Shown here: one piece after another, positions 44,589 through 54,781 of the stretch
Layout: each line of letters starts with the position of its first letter
How positions within the stretch are numbered: the first letter of the stretch is position 1
DNA from: Actinomyces faecalis
Lineage (GTDB): Bacteria; Actinomycetota; Actinomycetes; Actinomycetales; Actinomycetaceae
Assembly: GCF_013184985.2 (NCBI RefSeq)
Contig: NZ_CP063418.1
Coordinates: 558,001 to 622,000, forward strand
Reading direction: 5' to 3'
DNA length: 64,000 nucleotides
Program-made: the position numbers and the translations under genes
The notes under the pieces: model-generated
Seen by the model: only the letters and a program-made list of their open reading frames with translations
The model's database searches: none
What the model was told of the DNA's origin: nothing

Positions 44589-46580
44589 GTGACCGAGACT
44601 TCCAGCTCTCAGCCCTCGTTGGCGACCATGCGTCTGGCCGAGCTCCAGCAGCTCGCCTCCTCCATGGGCCTCAAGGGCACCTCCCGCCTGCGTAAGAGCG
44701 AGCTCATCGCTGCTATCCGTGATGCCGGCACCCCGGCCCCCTCCGGCTCCGCCCCCTCCAGGGCGGTAGGCAAGGGGAAGCCGGCTGCTGAGGCTCCTGC
44801 CGGGCCAGAGCCCTCGGCCTCCGCGGAGCAGGGCGAGGACGAGGGTGGCCAGGCCCGTCCGCGACGTCGTCGCGTCACCGCGGCCAGTACCGCCCCCAAG
44901 CGCGAGGGCCTTGCCTCGCTCGAGCTCGACCTGCCGGTGCGCTCTGACGGCGAGGCTGCGCGCCGTGGGCGTGCTGAGCGAGTAGTCCACGACGAGGTCG
45001 TCTCCGGCTCTGAGGTCCGGGAGGCTGGCCGTGAGGGCTCGCGCCGCTCACGTCGTCGTGCCCAGGCTGCGGCTGGTGCTCCGGAGCGTCCACAGCGAGG
45101 CGCTCGGAACGACTCGGCTGAGGACCACCTCGACGCTAAGGCCGCCCTCATGCGGGACCTGGCGGACGCCACCGGCACGGCTGCCGTCGAGCCGGCTGAG
45201 CGCCGTCGTCGTGAGACTGACAACGACTCCCGGGGAAACCAGGGATGGGACGAGGACGAGGGACGCGGCGGGCGCCGTCGTCGTGGCCGCAAGCGTCGTG
45301 AGCGCGAGGGCTCGCAGAACGAGGGACGCCAGGGCGGGCAGAACGAGCGTGCACCGCGTGAGGACGAGGTCCTCCTGCCTGTGGCGGGCATCCTGGACGT
45401 AGCGGACGCCAACCACGCCTACCTGCGCACCTCCGGCTACCTGCCCGGGGCCAAGGACGTCTACGTCTCAGGCCAGCATATCAAGGACAACGGCCTGCGG
45501 GCCGGAGACGCCGTGACGGGATGGGTCCGCGAGGGTGGCGAGACCGCCAACCCCGGTGGTGGCGGGCGTAACAACCGTCGCAACAACCGCGCCAACCGGC
45601 AGAAGTACAACCCGCTGGTCAGTGTCGAGACCGTCAACGGCATGGACCCCGAGCGCGCCAAGCGCCGTCCGGAGTTCACCAAGCTGGTCCCGCTCTACCC
45701 GCAGGAGCAGCTGCGTCTGGAGACCACGCCCAAGGCGCTCACCCCGCGCGTGATCGACCTGGTCTCGCCGATCGGCAAGGGACAGCGCGGGCTCATCGTC
45801 TCCCCGCCCAAGGCCGGTAAGACGATTGTGCTCCAGCAGATCGCCAACGCGATCGCCGTCAACAACCCCGAGGCCCACCTCATGGTCGTGCTCGTCGACG
45901 AGCGTCCCGAGGAGGTGACGGACATGCAGCGCACGGTCAAGGGCGAGGTCATCGCCTCCACCTTCGACCGCCCCGCCTCGGACCACACGACCGTGGCCGA
46001 GCTCGCCATCGAGCGTGCCAAGCGTCTGGTGGAGCTGGGGCAGGACGTGGTGGTGCTGCTGGACTCCATCACCCGCCTGGGCCGCGCCTACAACCTGGCA
46101 GCCCCGGCCTCCGGGCGCATCCTGTCCGGTGGTGTGGACGCCTCGGCCCTCTACCCGCCTAAGCGCTTCTTCGGAGCCGCTCGCAACATCGAGAACGGTG
46201 GGTCGCTGACCATCCTGGCCACCGCGCTGGTGGAGACCGGCTCGAAGATGGACGAGGTCATCTTCGAGGAGTTCAAGGGCACCGGAAACATGGAGCTGCG
46301 GCTGTCCCGCCAGCTGGCGGAGAAGCGCATCTTCCCGGCCGTGGACGTCCAGGCCTCCTCCACTCGCCGTGAGGAGCTGCTCATTGACCCGGCCCAGCTG
46401 AAGATCATGTGGCGCCTGCGCCGTCTGTTCTCCGGCCTGGAGCAGCAGCAGGCCCTGGAGCTCGTGCTGGGCAAGCTCAAGGAGACCCAGTCCAACGCCG
46501 AGTTCCTCATGGTTATCTCCAAGACCACGCCGCAGGGAACGTCGTTGGCTGATGCGGACGAGGAAAGCAAGATGGCCTGA
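44589..46580 (+). CDS. rho: Transcription termination factor Rho
   Basis: Hexameric RNA helicase ending transcription. The 663 residues comprise a Rho N domain ([17 protein letters not shown], from residue 14), an actinobacterial insertion of about 200 residues rich in Arg, Asp, Glu and Gly, the cold-shock RNA-binding domain ([20 protein letters not shown]), and the RecA-type motor with P-loop SPPKAGKT and [17 protein letters not shown]. The GTG start follows AAGGA by five bases. It is followed by rpmE, prfA and prmC, the classical order. Confidence 0.97.
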   Translation: MTETSSSQPSLATMRLAELQQLASSMGLKGTSRLRKSELIAAIRDAGTPAPSGSAPSRAVGKGKPAAEAPAGPEPSASAEQGEDEGGQARPRRRRVTAASTAPKREGLASLELDLPVRSDGEAARRGRAERVVHDEVVSGSEVREAGREGSRRSRRRAQAAAGAPERPQRGARNDSAEDHLDAKAALMRDLADATGTAAVEPAERRRRETDNDSRGNQGWDEDEGRGGRRRRGRKRREREGSQNEGRQGGQNERAPREDEVLLPVAGILDVADANHAYLRTSGYLPGAKDVYVSGQHIKDNGLRAGDAVTGWVREGGETANPGGGGRNNRRNNRANRQKYNPLVSVETVNGMDPERAKRRPEFTKLVPLYPQEQLRLETTPKALTPRVIDLVSPIGKGQRGLIVSPPKAGKTIVLQQIANAIAVNNPEAHLMVVLVDERPEEVTDMQRTVKGEVIASTFDRPASDHTTVAELAIERAKRLVELGQDVVVLLDSITRLGRAYNLAAPASGRILSGGVDASALYPPKRFFGAARNIENGGSLTILATALVETGSKMDEVIFEEFKGTGNMELRLSRQLAEKRIFPAVDVQASSTRREELLIDPAQLKIMWRLRRLFSGLEQQQALELVLGKLKETQSNAEFLMVISKTTPQGTSLADADEESKMA

Positions 46581-46607
46581 CGCTCTGCGCCGTCGGATGA
46601 CGCCTGT

Positions 46608-46639
46608 GACTGGCCGCCCAGTGTGCTGGGCGGCCAGTC
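46608..46639 (+). terminator. Strong hairpin after rho
   Basis: A perfect 14-base stem, GACTGGCCGCCCAG / CTGGGCGGCCAGTC, with the loop TGTG, 28 bases past the rho stop. No T-run follows, so it may terminate weakly or protect the message end. Confidence 0.65.
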
Positions 46640-46942
46640 GCGTATCTGAGAGGTGAGAGCCTGCTCGGATGCCGGCGTGTCACGATCGATGCCAATTGAT
46701 GCTGGGCCAGCACATGGATGTGTGTGCCGTCCTGCGCTAGCAACGAAAAGTCTGCTGGCTACGTGTGGGTCTGGAATATTGGCATCATTCGTGACACGCG
46801 GCGGTGTCCACAATCACGCCCGGCTGCGTTTGCGGGGCGTTGTGCCTGCCTTGACCCTCCCGATATCATTTCCCACTGGTTTCCGGTTCACCTGCGTGGT
46901 CCGCACGTGGGACCCGGGGCCCTCTGAATGCTAGGAGACACC
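46640..46942 (+). promoter_or_regulatory. rpmE promoter and leader, possible L31 autoregulatory structure
   Basis: The gap of about 300 bases before rpmE is A+T-richer than its flanks. TATCAT (46864-46869) with TTGTGC 18 bases before is a plausible promoter. The resulting leader of about 65 bases contains the hairpin GGTCC-GCACGTG-GGACC (46898-46914) just before the ribosome site. Ribosomal-protein leaders that bind L31 are described for actinobacteria; whether this is one needs a covariance-model search. Confidence 0.4.
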
Positions 46943-47155
46943 ATGAAGCAGGGGATCCACCCCGACTACGTGACCACCACAGTCACGTGCACCTGCGGCA
47001 ACACCTTTGAGACCCGCTCGACCGTCACCTCCGGTGAGATCCGCGTTGACGTGTGCTCGGCCTGCCACCCGTTCTACACGGGCAAGCAGAAGATCCTTGA
47101 CACCGGTGGCCGCGTGGCCCGCTTCGAGGCTCGCTACGGCAAGCGCACCAAGTAG
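46943..47155 (+). CDS. rpmE: 50S ribosomal protein bL31, zinc-binding form
   Basis: A 70-residue ribosomal protein. [20 protein letters not shown] opens the chain and [16 protein letters not shown] follows; the paired cysteines (CTCG and CSAC) mark the zinc-containing C+ type. ATG at 46943 has TAGGAGA seven bases upstream. It follows rho and precedes prfA. Confidence 0.97.
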   Translation: MKQGIHPDYVTTTVTCTCGNTFETRSTVTSGEIRVDVCSACHPFYTGKQKILDTGGRVARFEARYGKRTK

Positions 47156-47166
47156 GCAGCCTGCAC

Positions 47167-47205
47167 GACGCCGGCGGACCGACCCTCGTGGTCGCCGTCG
47201 GCGTC
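47167..47205 (+). terminator. Hairpin between rpmE and prfA
   Basis: GACGCCGGCGGACC (47167-47180) pairs with GGTCGCCGTCGGCGTC (47190-47205) apart from one mismatch and a two-base bulge, 11 bases after the rpmE stop. No T-run. Confidence 0.45.
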
Positions 47206-47289
47206 GTCGCGTCTGAGGCGGGCCTGCCGGAGGTGCCGACCGGTCCCCGGGCCTCGACGCGTCGACCTACGACGTCCCAGGAGGAGAGC

Positions 47290-48390
47290 ATGAGTCAGGA
47301 CCAGCACGAGGACTTCTCGGCGGCGTTGCCGCTGCTGGAGGAGTATGCCGGCATCGAGCGTGACATGGCTGATCCTGCTGTCAGCTCTGACCCGGGAGCC
47401 ATGCGTCGCCTCGGTCGCCGATACGCCGAGCTCGGGCGGGTCGTGGCAGCCTACCGCGCCTGGCAGGCCGCCAGGGCCGACTATGACGACGCCGTCGAGC
47501 TGGCTGAGGCGGACCCGGACTTCGCCGCTGAGGTCCCTGGCCTCCAGGCGGCTGCTGAGGCCGCGACCGAGCACCTGCGCGAGGTCCTCGTCCCGCGTGA
47601 CCCCGACGACGCCCGCGACGTCATCATTGAGGTCAAGGCCGGCGAGGGCGGCGAGGAGTCGGCCCTGTTCGCCTCTGACCTGGCGCGCATGTACACCCGC
47701 TACGCCGAGCGCATGGGCTGGGGCGTCGAGGTGCTGGACGCCACCGACTCCGACCTGGGGGGCTACAAGGACATCCGCCTGGCCATCAAGGCCCGCTCAG
47801 CGGTTGAGCCCCAGGACGGGGTGTGGGCGCACCTGAAGTACGAGGGCGGGGTCCACCGGGTCCAGCGTGTCCCGGTCACCGAGAGCCAAGGACGCATCCA
47901 CACCTCCGCCGCAGGCGTCCTCGTCATGCCCGAGGTGGATGACCCCGGTGAGCTGGAGATTGATCCGGGCGACCTGCGCATTGACGTCTTCCGCTCCTCC
48001 GGGCCCGGCGGGCAGTCCGTCAACACCACCGACTCTGCCGTGCGCATCACCCACCTGCCCACCGGGATCGTGGTGTCGATGCAGAACGAGAAGTCCCAGT
48101 TGCAGAACAAAGAGGCGGCCCTGCGCGTACTGCGGGCGCGTCTGCTAGCCGAGCGCGCGGCCCAGGCGGCTGCCGAGGAGGCGCAGGCCCGCCGGTCCCA
48201 GGTGCGCACTGTGGACCGCTCTGAACGGATCCGCACCTACAACTTCCCGGAGAACCGGATCGCTGACCACCGTACCGGCTACAAGGCCTACAACCTCTCC
48301 ACGGTGCTCGACGGCGACCTCGGTCCGGTCATCGACTCCGCCATCGCTATGGATGAGGCCGAGCGCATGGCGGCGGTCGGGCAGAAGTGA
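47290..48390 (+). CDS. prfA: Peptide chain release factor 1
   Basis: A 366-residue class I release factor reading UAA and UAG. The codon-recognition tripeptide is PVT in [19 protein letters not shown], the RF1 form, and the peptidyl-hydrolysis motif is [35 protein letters not shown] is a further family block. ATG at 47290 follows GGAGGAG closely. prmC, which methylates the GGQ glutamine, overlaps its stop by four bases. Confidence 0.97.
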   Translation: MSQDQHEDFSAALPLLEEYAGIERDMADPAVSSDPGAMRRLGRRYAELGRVVAAYRAWQAARADYDDAVELAEADPDFAAEVPGLQAAAEAATEHLREVLVPRDPDDARDVIIEVKAGEGGEESALFASDLARMYTRYAERMGWGVEVLDATDSDLGGYKDIRLAIKARSAVEPQDGVWAHLKYEGGVHRVQRVPVTESQGRIHTSAAGVLVMPEVDDPGELEIDPGDLRIDVFRSSGPGGQSVNTTDSAVRITHLPTGIVVSMQNEKSQLQNKEAALRVLRARLLAERAAQAAAEEAQARRSQVRTVDRSERIRTYNFPENRIADHRTGYKAYNLSTVLDGDLGPVIDSAIAMDEAERMAAVGQK

Positions 48391-49283
48391 CTGCCTCAGA
48401 GCCCTCACGGGACGGCCTGGACCGATACGCGCTGCGTCGCGAGGTGCGTGCGGCGGGGATGGAGCTGGCGGGTGCGGGAGTCGCCTCGCCGTTGGTGGAC
48501 GCGCGAGTGCTGGCTGAGCACTTGCTCGGGCGCCAGGTCCTGCTTGCCGACGGCGCCGGCGCCGACTTCCTGCCCGCCTACCGGGCGTTGGTGGCGCGTC
48601 GGGCGGCGCGTGAGCCGCTCCAGCACCTGACGGGGCGGATGTGGTTTCGAGGGCTGGAGCTGGTGGCTCGGCCTGGCGTCTTCATTGTGCGCCCAGAGAC
48701 CGAGGTCGTGGCTGGAGCGGCGATCGAGGAAGCGCAGCAGGTGGTCCTCCTCCAGGGGCGGGCGCCGGTCGTCGTCGACCTGTGCACTGGCTCTGGGGCG
48801 ATTGCCATCGCCGTGGCCGCAGAGGTTCCGGCGGCGCAGGTGGTTGCTGTTGAGCTGGCTGACGGGCCGTTCGCCGCGGCCGGGGAGAACTGTGAGCGTC
48901 TCGTACCAGGACGTGTGCGACTCATCCAGGCCGACGCCATAGCGGACGGGACGCTGAGCGAGCTGGATGGGAGCGTGGACGTCGTCGTCTCTAATCCTCC
49001 CTATGTGCCGGCCGAAGTCGTGGAGGACCCTGAGACGGCGCTGCACGATCCGGTGCTGGCCCTGTACGGCGGGGGAGAGGAGGGGCTTGAGATCCCGCGC
49101 GCGGTGGTCGCCAGGGCTTCCCGGATGCTGCGGCCCGGAGGTGTGCTGGTTATGGAGCATGACGCCGGACAGGGTGCAGCGTTGCGGGAGACGGCGCGTG
49201 CTGTGGGAATGGAGCAGGTACGCACGGGACAGGACCTGACCGGCCGGGACCGCTACCTGCTGGCGATGCAACCCTTCCTGTGA
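48387..49283 (+). CDS. prmC: Release-factor glutamine methyltransferase
   Basis: A 298-residue SAM-dependent methyltransferase that modifies the GGQ glutamine of release factors. The N-terminal helical domain ([15 protein letters not shown]) is followed by the SAM site [17 protein letters not shown] (about residue 128) and the glutamine-binding [11 protein letters not shown] (about residue 203). The GTG start overlaps the prfA stop as GTGA. It ends the conserved gene block; the sua5-type gene often found next is not here. Confidence 0.95.
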   Translation: MTASEPSRDGLDRYALRREVRAAGMELAGAGVASPLVDARVLAEHLLGRQVLLADGAGADFLPAYRALVARRAAREPLQHLTGRMWFRGLELVARPGVFIVRPETEVVAGAAIEEAQQVVLLQGRAPVVVDLCTGSGAIAIAVAAEVPAAQVVAVELADGPFAAAGENCERLVPGRVRLIQADAIADGTLSELDGSVDVVVSNPPYVPAEVVEDPETALHDPVLALYGGGEEGLEIPRAVVARASRMLRPGGVLVMEHDAGQGAALRETARAVGMEQVRTGQDLTGRDRYLLAMQPFL

Positions 49284-49300
49284 GCGGCCCACCCTTTCTA

Positions 49301-49382
49301 CCCACGGACAACCTTTTCGTCATCCGGACAACCAAAATCCCAGGGTTTACCTTGTCCGGATAACGAAAAGGTTGTCTGCGGG
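49301..49382. repeat. Near-perfect 25-base inverted repeat after prmC
   Basis: Arms 49307-49331 and 49352-49376 are complementary at 24 of 25 positions (the odd pair is G-T-like), and pairing continues imperfectly outward to 49301 and 49382. The loop is 20 bases. The left arm and loop share the motif GGACAACC at 49306 and 49326. It lacks a T-run and is A+T-richer than its surroundings, so it may be a mobile-element relic, an extragenic repeat or an mRNA end structure. Confidence 0.8.
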
Positions 49383-49423
49383 GGGCGGAGGGCAGGAAAG
49401 GCCGAGAGGTGAGCCGTCGGCTC

Positions 49424-49648
49424 TCAGGCGGGTATCTCAATGACCCTGTCCGCGATCTGGGTGACCAGCGGGTCGTGGGAGGCCAGAAGGATGGCGCAGC
49501 CGTGGTGGGCCTGGTCGTGTACGAGCTCTAGGACCAGCTGCGTGGAGGCTGAGTCCAGGGCGGAGGTTGGCTCGTCCAGGCACAGCAGGCGCGGGTCGGC
49601 CAGCACTGCCCGTGCCAGGCTCACCCGCTGACGTTCCCCTCCGGACAT
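49424..49648 (-). pseudogene. ABC transporter ATPase fragment (C-terminal 74 residues)
   Basis: The frame begins exactly at the ABC signature (MSGGERQRVSLARAVL), continues through Walker B (RLLCLDEPTSALD) and the H-loop (ILLASHDPLV) and ends normally, but the N-terminal two thirds with Walker A are missing. An in-frame stop lies two codons before the first Met. It cannot be a working ATPase. It abuts, head to head, another truncated gene, so a deletion or rearrangement joined them. Confidence 0.85.
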
Positions 49649-49937
49649 GCGTCACATCCTGGATCCCTCCTGCACGCTGTGCCATATGACTGGAGTTGTC
49701 CAGAGCCGGGAGGAATTGCTCATGCGGGTGCGTGAGGAAGACGTGCGGTATTTCTCATCCACTGAGGAAAGCGTCAGCTGCGACATCGATGGGGATACCG
49801 CCGTGATGACGGGACGCAGTGCGGTGGATGCGCGGATCTATGGAACTCGAGCGAGCTGGCCATTACAGCTTGTCTTCCAGGCAGGCCGTCGTCCCCATGG
49901 ATGGGTGCTCACCAGCGCACAGGCTTCAACCTACTGA
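49647..49937 (+). pseudogene. NTF2/SnoaL-like protein fragment lacking its N-terminus
   Basis: A 96-codon frame reading LDPSCTLCHMTGVVQSREEL, YFSSTEESVSCDIDGDTAVM, GTRASWPLQLVFQ and ending in GWVLTSAQASTY. This is the C-terminal part of the NTF2-like (SnoaL/DUF4440) fold; about 40 residues of first helices are absent. No ribosome site precedes the ATG at 49647, which overlaps the beginning of the ABC fragment on the other strand. Probably inactive, although a short expressed protein cannot be excluded. Confidence 0.7.
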
Positions 49938-50015
49938 CCTGCGATGAGCCTGGGTGGGATGAGAGATCCCGGACCTGGGAGAGTGTCAGTGGGCTGGCCT
50001 AGTCTTGTCCTCAGT

Positions 50016-52970
50016 ATGAACGCGATGAATTCACTCTTCGGTGCCCTCCCCATGCCCGGCAGCACGAGTGCTCCGGCTGAGACTGCCTTGCCTTCGCTGA
50101 CTCCTGCGGCCTCGAGCTGGGACGACGGCTGGGCGGACTCACTGGCTCACGGTGAGGCGCCGGCTGAGGAATGGGCAAACGAGCCCGACGACGCTGCCGC
50201 ACCCAGTACGGAAGACCTCGCCGCCGTCGCACCGTCCTGGGAGGAGCGACAGGCTGAGACCGCCGCTCTCGTGGCACGTGCCCAGGCCAACGCCGCCGCG
50301 GCGCGTGCCAGGGCCGCCGGCCAGGGCGAGGGCGGAGACCTGGGCGCCGGGCGGGGCAGCGGGACGCCGGGCTACGCCTGGGGCGTGACGGTCGCGGACC
50401 CGACAGAGCTGGTCAAGGGACTCAACCCCGCCCAGGAGCAGGCCGTGACCCACTCCGGCGCACCCCTGCTCATCATCGCCGGTGCTGGCTCGGGCAAGAC
50501 CCGGGTGCTCACCCACCGCATCGCCTACCTGCTGGCCACGGGACGGGCCCGCCCTGGTGAGATCCTGGCGATCACCTTTACCAACAAGGCGGCTGCGGAG
50601 ATGCGTGAGCGCGTGGCCGGCCTGGTGGGCCCGGCCGGCGAGCGGATGTGGGTGTCCACCTTCCACTCCGCCTGCGTGCGCATCCTGCGCCGTGAGCACG
50701 AGGCGGCCGGGCTGCGCTCAACCTTCTCTATCTACGACTCCGCCGACTCCCAGCGCCTCATCACGCTGATCGTCAAGGAGCTGGGGATCGACTCCAAGCG
50801 CTTCACCCCCAAGACCTTCGCGAACCGGATCTCGGACCTGAAGAACGAGCTCATCACCCCGACCCAGTACGCCGAGCGAGCCGTCACGTCCAACCCTCTG
50901 GAACGGCACCTGGTGGAGGTCTACCGCGCCTACGCCGCGCGGCTGGTGGCGGCCAACGCCCTGGACTTTGACGACCTCATCATGCGCACCGTCCAGCTCC
51001 TCCAGACCAAGCCGGCGGTCGCTGAGATGTACCGGCGGCGCTTCCGTCACATCCTGGTCGACGAGTACCAGGACACCAACCACGCCCAGTACGTGCTCGT
51101 GCGCGAGCTCACTGGCGGTCCCGGGACCTCGGGGGAGGGCAGTGCGCTGCCTGCGGCCGAGCTGACGGTGGTGGGGGACTCCGACCAGTCCATCTACGCC
51201 TTCCGCGGTGCCACGATCCGCAACATCGAGGAGTTCGAGCAGGACTACCCGGCCGCCCGCACGATCCTGCTGGAGCAGAACTACCGCTCCACCCAGAACA
51301 TCCTCGACGCCGCTAACGCCGTCATCTCCCGCAACTCCGGGCGGCGCAAGAAGAACCTGTTCACCGACTCCGGTGCCGGGGCCCCGGTGACCGGCTACGT
51401 CGCTGACTCCGAGCACGACGAGGCGCGCTGGATCAGCTCCGAGATCGACCACCTGGCCGACGAGGAGGGCGTGCGTCCGCGCGACGTCGCCGTCTTCTAT
51501 CGCACCAACGCCCAGTCCCGCGCCCTGGAGGAGGCGTTCCTGCGCTCAGGCCAGCCCTACAAGGTAGTGGGCGGCACCCGCTTCTACGAGCGCCGCGAGA
51601 TCAAGGACGCCATCGCCTACCTGCGTGCCATCGACAACCCGGACGACGACGTCAACATCCGCCGCATCCTCAACGTGCCCAAGCGAGGGCTGGGGGACAA
51701 GGCAGAGGCGGTGCTTGCCGAGCACGCTGCACGCTACGAGGTGTCCTTCGGTACGGCGGTGGCTGACGCCGCGGGCGCGCTACGTCCCCTGGAGGAGGGG
51801 GAGGGGGCCGGTGACCTGGACGCCGGGGGGACTGAGGCTCCACTGGTTGAGGGCCTGGCCACCCGTGCGCGCACGCAGGTGACGAAGTTCTACGAGCTGC
51901 TCACCGGACTGCGCCACCAGCTGGCAGCAGGTGACGGCGTGGCGGACCTGCTGGACTCGGTCCTGGACGCCTCAGGGTACCTGGCTGAGCTGCGCGCCAG
52001 TGATGATCCCCAGGACGCCACCCGTGTGGAGAACCTGGCCGAGCTGCACTCGGTGGCCGCCGACTTCCAGGCCGCCAACCCTGACGCCGCGCTTGCGGAC
52101 TTCCTCGAGCGCGTCAGTCTGGTGGCGGACGCCGACCAGCTGCCGGACTCGGCCGACCTTGAGGACGAGGCTGCCCGCAAGGCCGCCGAGGACGGCCAGG
52201 TCACCCTCATGACCGTCCACACGGCCAAGGGCCTGGAGTTCCCGGTCGTCTTCGTCACCGGCATGGAGGACGGCACCTTCCCGCACTCACGCTCCCTGGC
52301 CGACGACGCCGAGCTGGCCGAGGAGCGTCGGCTCGCCTATGTGGCGCTCACCCGGGCGCGCAAGCGCCTCTACGTCACCAGGGCGGCGGTGCGCTCAGCC
52401 TGGGGAAGCGCCCAGGCCATGCCCGCCTCACGCTTCCTGGACGACATCCCAGCCCAGACCATGGAGTGGAAGCGTCTGGCCTCCTCGATGGACGCCCTGC
52501 GCGGTGGCGGGACCGGCTGGGGGAGCAGCTGGGGCGAGGGCGGCTTCGGATCCGGCCGTGGCTTCGGCTCAGGCAGCTCACGTGGGTACGGTTCGCAGTC
52601 CTACTCGGACGACGACGACTTCGCCCCCGCTATTGGCTCCGGCCGGCGCACAGGCAAGCTCGGGAGAGTCGAGACCCCCAAGGACCGTTTCGAGGCGCGG
52701 CGCGCTGAACACGCAGCCAAGCGGGGCAAGCCCACCCGTCTGGACGGGTCGTCCGCGGCCAGCGGGGCGGCGGACGCGTCGGAGCTGCCGGCAGCGGTTC
52801 AGGGGCTGAAGGTGGGGAACCAGGTCCGTCACGACTCCTACGGCCTGGGCGAGGTGACGGCGATCGAGGGCTCGGGTCGCTCCACCGTGGCTCATGTCGC
52901 CTTCACTATTGATGGTGCACGCACCACCAAGCGCCTCATGCTGCGACTAGCGCCGCTGGCGAGGCTCTGA
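50016..52970 (+). CDS. pcrA: ATP-dependent DNA helicase PcrA/UvrD
   Basis: A 984-residue superfamily 1 helicase for repair and replication-fork maintenance. After a 130-residue acidic/Ala-rich N-terminal extension come motif I IAGAGSGKTRVL (residues 156-162 for the P-loop), motif Ia ITFTNKAAAEMRER, motif II LVDEYQDTNHAQY, motif III VVGDSDQSIYAFRGA, motif IV EQNYRST, motif V VTLMTVHTAKGLEFPVVFV and motif VI LAYVALTRARKRLYV. A Gly/Ser/Tyr-rich linker leads to the C-terminal Tudor-like fold (QVRHDSYGLGEVTAIEG) known to touch RNA polymerase. ATG 50016 is preceded by TAGTCT ten bases away; no ribosome site. Confidence 0.95.
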   Translation: MNAMNSLFGALPMPGSTSAPAETALPSLTPAASSWDDGWADSLAHGEAPAEEWANEPDDAAAPSTEDLAAVAPSWEERQAETAALVARAQANAAAARARAAGQGEGGDLGAGRGSGTPGYAWGVTVADPTELVKGLNPAQEQAVTHSGAPLLIIAGAGSGKTRVLTHRIAYLLATGRARPGEILAITFTNKAAAEMRERVAGLVGPAGERMWVSTFHSACVRILRREHEAAGLRSTFSIYDSADSQRLITLIVKELGIDSKRFTPKTFANRISDLKNELITPTQYAERAVTSNPLERHLVEVYRAYAARLVAANALDFDDLIMRTVQLLQTKPAVAEMYRRRFRHILVDEYQDTNHAQYVLVRELTGGPGTSGEGSALPAAELTVVGDSDQSIYAFRGATIRNIEEFEQDYPAARTILLEQNYRSTQNILDAANAVISRNSGRRKKNLFTDSGAGAPVTGYVADSEHDEARWISSEIDHLADEEGVRPRDVAVFYRTNAQSRALEEAFLRSGQPYKVVGGTRFYERREIKDAIAYLRAIDNPDDDVNIRRILNVPKRGLGDKAEAVLAEHAARYEVSFGTAVADAAGALRPLEEGEGAGDLDAGGTEAPLVEGLATRARTQVTKFYELLTGLRHQLAAGDGVADLLDSVLDASGYLAELRASDDPQDATRVENLAELHSVAADFQAANPDAALADFLERVSLVADADQLPDSADLEDEAARKAAEDGQVTLMTVHTAKGLEFPVVFVTGMEDGTFPHSRSLADDAELAEERRLAYVALTRARKRLYVTRAAVRSAWGSAQAMPASRFLDDIPAQTMEWKRLASSMDALRGGGTGWGSSWGEGGFGSGRGFGSGSSRGYGSQSYSDDDDFAPAIGSGRRTGKLGRVETPKDRFEARRAEHAAKRGKPTRLDGSSAASGAADASELPAAVQGLKVGNQVRHDSYGLGEVTAIEGSGRSTVAHVAFTIDGARTTKRLMLRLAPLARL

Positions 52971-53006
52971 GCGCCGCGCCTCAGGCTTCGCCAGCCGGCA
53001 TACGCC

Positions 53007-53816
53007 TCAGCCCTTGACCGCGCCGTCGGTCATCCCGGAGATGAACTGGCGCTGGAGGAAGAGATAGAGCACCACCATCGGCGCGGCTACCAGCACAGCG
53101 CCTGCGGCAAGCAGGGTGGAACCCTGGGTGTACTGGCCCTGGAAGAACGCCAGGCCGAGCGGCGCGGTACGCATCGTGCCCGAGGGGGACATGACCAAGG
53201 GAATGAGGAAGTCATTCCACGTCCACATAAAGGTCAGCACCACCTGGGTGACCACCGCAGGACGCGCGATCGGTAGTAAGACCGAGCGCAAGATCCGCAG
53301 GTCGCCGGCGCCGTCGATGCGTGCGGCCTCAAGAATGGCCGGGTCCACGCCGCGGAAGAACGCGCGCATCCAGAAGGTTCCGAAGGCAAGCGACTGGGCG
53401 GTCTGGGGCAGTGCCACCGCCCAGATCGTGTCGGTCAGTCCCAGGGTGCGCATATCGAAGAACAACGGCAGGACGATCGCCTCGCTAGGAACCATGATTC
53501 CCAGGAGGAAGAGATAGAAGATCACCGTGCCACCGCGAGGCTTGAGCACCCCCAGGACGTATCCGCTCATCAGGGACAGCACCAACGCGAGGCAGACCAC
53601 CAGCACTGCGATGAGGACAGAGTTGCGCATGTAGTCTGAGAAGTGCCCCTGTTCCCAGGCAGTGGCGTAGTTCTCGACGTGTCCCCATGAGGAGTCGCCG
53701 ATGGACTCAGACTTGAGAGACAGGAAGACGACGTACAGGACCGGGAGCAGGGCCTGCGCGGCGAACAGAGCCAGGATGACGTAGCTGAGCAGCCGCTCGG
53801 TTTTGGAGATTCTCAC
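53007..53816 (-). CDS. Sugar ABC transporter permease (MalG type)
   Basis: A 269-residue inner-membrane permease with six hydrophobic segments. The cytoplasmic EAA loop ILEAARIDGAGDLRILRSVL (about residues 160-180) contacts an ATPase. It is the last gene of kinase-SBP-permease-permease, and its GTG overlaps the previous stop as GTGA. Substrate is unknown; the family (CUT1) moves oligosaccharides. It lies tail to tail with pcrA. Confidence 0.92.
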   Translation of the reverse strand: MRISKTERLLSYVILALFAAQALLPVLYVVFLSLKSESIGDSSWGHVENYATAWEQGHFSDYMRNSVLIAVLVVCLALVLSLMSGYVLGVLKPRGGTVIFYLFLLGIMVPSEAIVLPLFFDMRTLGLTDTIWAVALPQTAQSLAFGTFWMRAFFRGVDPAILEAARIDGAGDLRILRSVLLPIARPAVVTQVVLTFMWTWNDFLIPLVMSPSGTMRTAPLGLAFFQGQYTQGSTLLAAGAVLVAAPMVVLYLFLQRQFISGMTDGAVKG

Positions 53817-54733
53817 TTGTCCTTCTCCCCGAGCAGGTTGATGGTCAGGTTGATCGCGAAGATCACCAGCGTGAGGACCACGGCCAAGGAGGAGGCGGTA
53901 CCCACGCTGCCCAGACGGAACGCCTGGTTGTAGACCTCGTAGCTGGGCACGGTGGTACTTGTTCCAGGCCCGCCAGAGGTAGTGACGTAGACCAGGTCAA
54001 AGGTCTTGAGGGCCGCGATCACCGTCAGCGTGAGGCTCACCAGAATCTCAGCCCGTACGCCTGGGACAGTGATGTGCCGGAAACGCTGCCACCAGCCAGC
54101 GCCGTCGAGCATCGCGGCCTCGTAGTAGGAACGGGGGATGCCGGCGATGCCACTCATGAGGAGCACGGTCACCAAGCCGGTGCACACCCACGTGCCGATG
54201 AGACCGACGGCGGGCAGCGCGGTAGCGAAGTCGCCCAGCCACGCCCGCGTGAGACTGTTAAGGCCGACGGCGCGCAGCGCAGAGTTCATCAAGCCGTCCG
54301 GTGCGTAGATGCGACGCCAAGCGATAGCGAGAACCACCATGGCGATGACCTGGGGAAGGAAGACCACGGTGCGGAAGAAGCCGATCCCCTTGACCTCAGA
54401 GCGCGTCAGCAAGGTAGCCAGGACAAGGCCGATCGCTAGAGGGAAGACCGCGTAGAAGATGATGAGGATGAGGGCATGGAGGAAGGAGCCTGCGAGCCGT
54501 GGGTCGGTAAACGTGGCGACGTAGTTACTCAGTCCAGCCCAGCTTCCCGTACCCAGACCATCCCACTCGTAGAAGGACAGCATGACGACGCGTCCGAGCG
54601 GATACAACATGAAGGCGCCGTAGACGAGGAGCGGGGGAGTGAGCAGGCCGATGATGACAGCCTTGCGGCCGCTGGTCTTGGACCGAGGCCGACGCCGTGT
54701 CGATGCGGGGGCGAGGTCGGAGGCGGTGGTCAT
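53813..54733 (-). CDS. Sugar ABC transporter permease (MalF type)
   Basis: A 306-residue partner permease with six membrane segments after a basic N-terminus (STRRRPRSKTSGRKAVIIG). The EAA loop is SYYEAAMLDGAGWWQRFRHI (about residue 200). ATG 54733 follows GAAGGA; the frame extends upstream only as low-complexity sequence. With the binding protein 145 bases upstream and MalG overlapping downstream it forms a CUT1 importer. No ATP-binding subunit is encoded in the cluster. Confidence 0.92.
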   Translation of the reverse strand: MTTASDLAPASTRRRPRSKTSGRKAVIIGLLTPPLLVYGAFMLYPLGRVVMLSFYEWDGLGTGSWAGLSNYVATFTDPRLAGSFLHALILIIFYAVFPLAIGLVLATLLTRSEVKGIGFFRTVVFLPQVIAMVVLAIAWRRIYAPDGLMNSALRAVGLNSLTRAWLGDFATALPAVGLIGTWVCTGLVTVLLMSGIAGIPRSYYEAAMLDGAGWWQRFRHITVPGVRAEILVSLTLTVIAALKTFDLVYVTTSGGPGTSTTVPSYEVYNQAFRLGSVGTASSLAVVLTLVIFAINLTINLLGEKDK

Positions 54734-54781
54734 CAGAGTCCTTCCACCAGGTGAGGCAGGTGTCGGTTGAGATTGGTGCCG

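Noticed and set aside
49284-49423. CRISPR-like or transposon terminal repeats
   Set aside because: Only one pair of arms, no spacer array, and no transposase or target duplication visible, so it is reported as an inverted repeat only.
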